A DNA stretch of 64,000 nt from Geodermatophilus marinus (GTDB lineage: Bacteria; Actinomycetota; Actinomycetes; Mycobacteriales; Geodermatophilaceae). A model generated the notes under the pieces. The model did not search any database and was not told the origin of the DNA. It saw nothing but the letters and a program-made list of their open reading frames with translations. The stretch is from positions 1-64,000 of the forward strand of contig NZ_QVQH01000011.1 of assembly GCF_003428645.1 (NCBI RefSeq), written 5' to 3'. Positions within the stretch are counted from its first letter, which is position 1. Every line of letters begins with the position of its first letter. This document shows, in pieces, positions 60,026-64,000 of the stretch. The position numbers were made by a program, and so were the translations under genes.

Positions 60026-60877
60026 ATGAGCGACCAGCGCACGGCCCTCGTCCTCGGGGGCGGCGGGATCACCGGCATCGCGTGGGAGATCGGCGTCCTC
60101 GCCGGCCTGGCCGGCGCGGGGGTGGACCTCACCGGTGCCGACCTCGTCGTCGGCACCTCGGCCGGCTCGGTGGTGGGGGCGCAGGTCACCTGCGGCGCCG
60201 ACCTGGAGGCCGCCTACGCCCGCCAGCTCCAGCCCCCGGTGGGGGAGCGGGCGGCGCACCTGCGCCGCTCCTCGCTGGCCTGGTTCGCCTGGGCCGCGCT
60301 GCGCAGCCGGGGCCGGGACGCGGAGTTCCGCCGGCGCATCGGGCAGGTCGCGCTGGCCGCCGAGCGGGCCGGGCGGACGCCGTCCGAGCAGGAGCGGCTC
60401 GACGTCATCGGCTCCCGGCTGGTGAGCACCGAGTGGCCCGACCGGCCGCTGACGATCACCGCGGTCGACGCCGGCAGCGGCGAGTTCACCCCGTTCGACC
60501 GGGGCTCCGGGGTCCCCCTGGTGCAGGCGGTGGCCGCCAGCTGCGCGGTGCCCGGGGTCTACCCGCCGGTGACCATCGGCGGGCGGCGCTACGTCGACGG
60601 CGGGATGCGCTCGGCGGCCAACGCCGACCTGGCCGCGGGCTTCGAGCGGGTCGTCGTCCTCGCGCCCCTGCCGCGCGGGTTCGGGCCCATGGCGAGCGTG
60701 GACGCCCAGGTCGGCGCGATGGTCGCGCGGGTGGCCGTGGTCTCGCCCGACGCCGCAGCCCGGCGGGCCATCGGCCGCAACGTGCTCGACCCCGCCGCCC
60801 GGGCCGCCGCCGCCCGCGCGGGCCGGGCGCAGGCGGCCGCCGTGCTCGCCGAGGTCGCCGAGGTCTGGCAGGGCTGA
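60026..60877 (+). CDS. Patatin-like phospholipase
   Basis: 283-residue esterase with the Ser-Asp dyad: GGGGITGIAWEIG oxyanion loop, VVGTSAGSVVGA with the nucleophile Ser, and YVDGGMRSAANAD with the Asp (DGG). No signal peptide, so it acts inside the cell or at the membrane face. The ATG follows CAGGAT by six bases, a possible leaderless -10. It is divergent from the acyl-CoA synthetase, which could re-activate the acids it frees. Confidence 0.85.
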   Translation: MSDQRTALVLGGGGITGIAWEIGVLAGLAGAGVDLTGADLVVGTSAGSVVGAQVTCGADLEAAYARQLQPPVGERAAHLRRSSLAWFAWAALRSRGRDAEFRRRIGQVALAAERAGRTPSEQERLDVIGSRLVSTEWPDRPLTITAVDAGSGEFTPFDRGSGVPLVQAVAASCAVPGVYPPVTIGGRRYVDGGMRSAANADLAAGFERVVVLAPLPRGFGPMASVDAQVGAMVARVAVVSPDAAARRAIGRNVLDPAARAAAARAGRAQAAAVLAEVAEVWQG

Positions 60878-61293
60878 GTACGGCCGCAAGGTGTGATCTG
60901 GGTGGGAAGTCGGCGCGCTCCGGTGCGGGTCGAGCCGCGCGGCCCAACGTGGAGCCGCCCTGTGACCCGGCCCCACGTCCGACGACGCGGGTCAACCCTG
61001 GTGAGCCGCATGGAATGGCCGCCGATGGGGCTGAGCCGGAGCAGGCCAGCGCGCCCCTGCGGGCGCAGGTCGGGTGTTCTGCCGCCACCCCGTCCGGTGA
61101 GCAGGACCAGGCGGGATGACGCACATCTGTCACACCCTGCTGCCGAACTCGGGCAGGACTGACCGCGGCCGCACCGGCCGGTTGGCGAGCCGTCGCCGGG
61201 CGTTCGCCGGGCGGCCGGGCCGCGGACACCGGGGGCCCCTGGGATCAGCGGGGGCCGGCGGCGAAGGGCGTCGCCGGAGCCCTTGGAGGCCTC
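60878..61293. other. Intergenic region before the glycerophosphodiesterase
   Basis: 416 bp with no gene that I can support. A small inverted repeat cctgctgccgaactcgggcagg (61136-61157) is the only obvious structure. The cttggagg Shine-Dalgarno of the next gene is at 61281-61288. Confidence 0.45.
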
Positions 61294-62442
61294 GTGCGAC
61301 GCACCCACCGCCGGACCGCCGTCCTGACCGCCTCGGCGCTCGCCGTCCCGCTGCTGGTGACTGCGCCGGCCGCGGCCGCCCCGCCGCACGAGGTGCCGCG
61401 CGGCGGCGAGACCGCCGGCGAGCTGCTGGTCATCGGTCACCGCGGCGCCTCGGGCTACCGGCCCGAGCACACCCTGGCTTCCTACGAGCTGGCCGCCCGG
61501 ATGGGTGCCGACTACATCGAGCCAGACGTCGTGAGCACCAGCGACGGTGTGCTCGTGGCCCGGCACGAGAACGAGATCTCCGGGACGACGGACGTCGCGG
61601 AGCGCCCCGAGTTCGCCGACCGGCGCACCACCCGGACCATCGACGGCGTCGAGCTCACCGGCTGGTTCACGGAGGACTTCACCCTCGAGGAGCTGCGCAG
61701 CCTGCGGGCCGTCGAGCGGCTGCCCGAGATCCGGGAGGAGAACACCCTCTACGACGGCCTCTACCAGGTGCCCACCCTCGACGAGGTGCTGGAGCTGCGG
61801 GCCGAGCTGTCCCGCGAGCTGGGCCGGGAGATCGGCGTCTACGTCGAGACCAAGCACCCGACCTACTTCGACGGCATCGATCTCTCCCTCGAGGAGCTCC
61901 TGCTGGCCGACCTCCGGGAGGCGGGCCTGGACCACCACCGCTCCCCGGTGTTCATCCAGTCCTTCGAGACGGCGAACCTGCAGGAGCTCGACCAGGCCGG
62001 CGTCCGCGTGCCGCTGGTGCAGCTGCTGTCGGCGTCGGGGGCGCCCTACGACCTGGTCGCCACCGGTGACGACCGCACCTACGCCGACCTCTCCACCGCC
62101 GAGGGGCTGGCGGACGTCGCCGGGTACGCCGACGGCGTCGGCCCCGAGAAGGCCCAGGTGATCCCGCGGGAGGACGACGGCACGCTGGGCGAGCCGACCG
62201 GCTTCGTCGACGACGCGCACGCCGCCGGCCTGCTGGTGCACCCGTACACGTTCCGCAACGAGAACACCTTCCTGCCGGCCGACCTGCGCGATGGCGGGGC
62301 CGAGGACGACTACGGGCGGGCCATCGAGGAGCAGCTCGCCTTCTGGGAGGCCGGGGTGGACGGCCTGTTCACCGACAACCCGGACACCGGCGTGGTCTCG
62401 CGGGAGCTGTTCGAGGAGGGCGCCGAACGGCCGGCGGCCTGA
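61294..62442 (+). CDS. glpQ: Secreted glycerophosphodiester phosphodiesterase
   Basis: 382-residue exported GDPD. The signal peptide (1-29, ending TAPAAAAPP) is followed by VIGHRGASGYRPEHTLASYELA (catalytic His), GADYIEPDVVSTSDGVLVARHE (Glu, Asp, second His) and VYVETKHP. The long periplasmic GlpQ form is indicated. It would hydrolyse deacylated phospholipids to glycerol-3-phosphate and an alcohol. GTG start with a good Shine-Dalgarno. Confidence 0.92.
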   Translation: MRRTHRRTAVLTASALAVPLLVTAPAAAAPPHEVPRGGETAGELLVIGHRGASGYRPEHTLASYELAARMGADYIEPDVVSTSDGVLVARHENEISGTTDVAERPEFADRRTTRTIDGVELTGWFTEDFTLEELRSLRAVERLPEIREENTLYDGLYQVPTLDEVLELRAELSRELGREIGVYVETKHPTYFDGIDLSLEELLLADLREAGLDHHRSPVFIQSFETANLQELDQAGVRVPLVQLLSASGAPYDLVATGDDRTYADLSTAEGLADVAGYADGVGPEKAQVIPREDDGTLGEPTGFVDDAHAAGLLVHPYTFRNENTFLPADLRDGGAEDDYGRAIEEQLAFWEAGVDGLFTDNPDTGVVSRELFEEGAERPAA

Positions 62443-62445
62443 GCC

Positions 62446-62495
62446 CCCGGTGGGGTGACACGGGCGCATTCCGCGCGCTGTGGCGCCCCACCGGG
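62446..62495 (+). terminator. Hairpin after glpQ
   Basis: cccggtgggg (62446-62455) pairs perfectly with ccccaccggg (62486-62495), with a 30-base loop that can fold further. It starts three bases after the stop codon. Confidence 0.55.
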
Positions 62496-63219
62496 AAGTC
62501 CGGGCGGCGGGGGCGCGTTGCGCCGGTCGTGGAGGTCGAGATCTGGTCCGACGTCGTCTGCCCGTGGTGCGCGATCGGCAAGCGCCGGTTCGAGGAGGCG
62601 CTGTCCCGGTTCCCGCACCGGGAGGACGTCGAGGTCGTGTGGCGGGCCTTCGAGCTCGACCCCGCGGCGGGCTCCGAACCCGCCGGGCAGCCGGCCGGGG
62701 CGACCGGGTACGCCGAACGGCTGGCGGCCAAGTACGGCACCGACGTCGCCTCGGCTCAGCGGATGGTCGACTCGATGACCGAGGCCGCGGCCGCGGAGGG
62801 CCTGGAGTTCCGCTTCGACCGGGCGGTGCGGGCCAACACGTTCCAGGCCCACCAGGTGATCCACCTGGCGGGCGAGCGCGGGGTGCAGGACGCCGTGAAG
62901 GCGCGCCTGCTGCGGGCCTACTTCGCCGAGGGGGAGGCGGTCGGCGACCGGGAGACGCTGGTGCGGCTGGCCGGGGAGGCCGGGCTGGACGCCGAGGAGG
63001 TCCGGGCGGTGCTCGCCGACCAGCGGCACGCCGACGCCGTGCGGGCCGACGAGGCGGAGGCGCAGGCGCTGGGCATCCGGGGCGTGCCGTTCTTCGTGCT
63101 CGACCGCAGGTACGGGGTCTCCGGGGCCCAGCCGGCCGACGTCCTGCTGCAGGCGCTGGAGCGGGCCTGGGCCGAGCGCCCCCCCGCTGGTCCCGGCCGA
63201 CTGATCGGCGCGGGCGGCC

Positions 63220-64000
<781 letters not shown>

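Noticed and set aside
60878-61293. Possible tRNA or small gene in the gap before glpQ
   Set aside because: No T-arm GTTCRAA motif or cloverleaf could be found, and the frames here have no recognisable content.

Overview
The window is very GC-rich DNA with many GTG starts, tightly packed genes, overlapping stop/start codons and TANNNT -10 boxes that often sit directly upstream of the start codon. The prfB-ftsE-ftsX-smpB-(ssrA) order and the three-gene csl/glx cellulose-like operon point to an actinobacterium. A member of the Geodermatophilaceae (Blastococcus/Geodermatophilus type) is my best guess from overall character; no 16S gene is present to confirm it.

Layout. 1-127: end of an IS21-family insertion sequence with the 5' end of istA. 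254-5144: cslA-glxA-cslZ operon (membrane glycosyltransferase, copper radical oxidase, GH6 glucanase). 5145-11534: two GGDEF-EAL cyclic-di-GMP proteins, the first behind a structured leader, with a hydrolase, a small unknown protein and CutA between them. 11541-15496: housekeeping block with prfB, ftsE, ftsX and smpB. 15539-25854: a decayed oxidoreductase, an amidohydrolase, a LacI regulator facing an MFS gene across a perfect palindromic operator, several small enzymes, a DASS anion transporter and a CorA-type channel with a possible leader peptide. 26009-26510: tmRNA gene with an ECF-type (SigR/SigH-like) promoter and a strong terminator, followed by about 550 bp without an intact gene. 27063-31067: a compact module in which a TPR-LuxR regulator lies between two transcription units that share the same inverted repeat and -10 box at identical spacing; one unit encodes an alpha/beta hydrolase that has lost its nucleophile and catalytic His. 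31317-33082: sodium-coupled NSS transporter with its tiny subunit.

33339-41742: catabolic/redox region with two paralogous epoxide hydrolases around a redoxin-like gene, a molybdopterin oxidoreductase-ferredoxin reductase-zinc ribbon trio, and an AraC regulator divergent from a hydrolase/metallo-hydrolase pair. 41770-51304: seven minus-strand genes, probably read largely together: membrane protein, CYP102-type self-sufficient P450, a truncated zwf, a membrane hydrolase, an intact zwf, an MFS exporter and a quinone-oxidoreductase-like enzyme. Glucose-6-phosphate dehydrogenase next to a NADPH-hungry P450 suggests coupled cofactor supply. 51515-58086: Rieske/DUF2231 membrane protein with hemerythrin, PhzF, a ligand-less SodC-like lipoprotein, a class III adenylate cyclase and a potassium channel. 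58201-64000: two acyl-CoA synthetases (one cut by the window edge), patatin, glycerophosphodiesterase and a DsbA/FrnE-type protein.

The observations I would follow first are the LuxR module with twin operators and a dead hydrolase, the Cys/His-rich insertion next to the copper site of GlxA, the structured leader in front of the first GGDEF-EAL gene, and the P450-zwf gene cluster.
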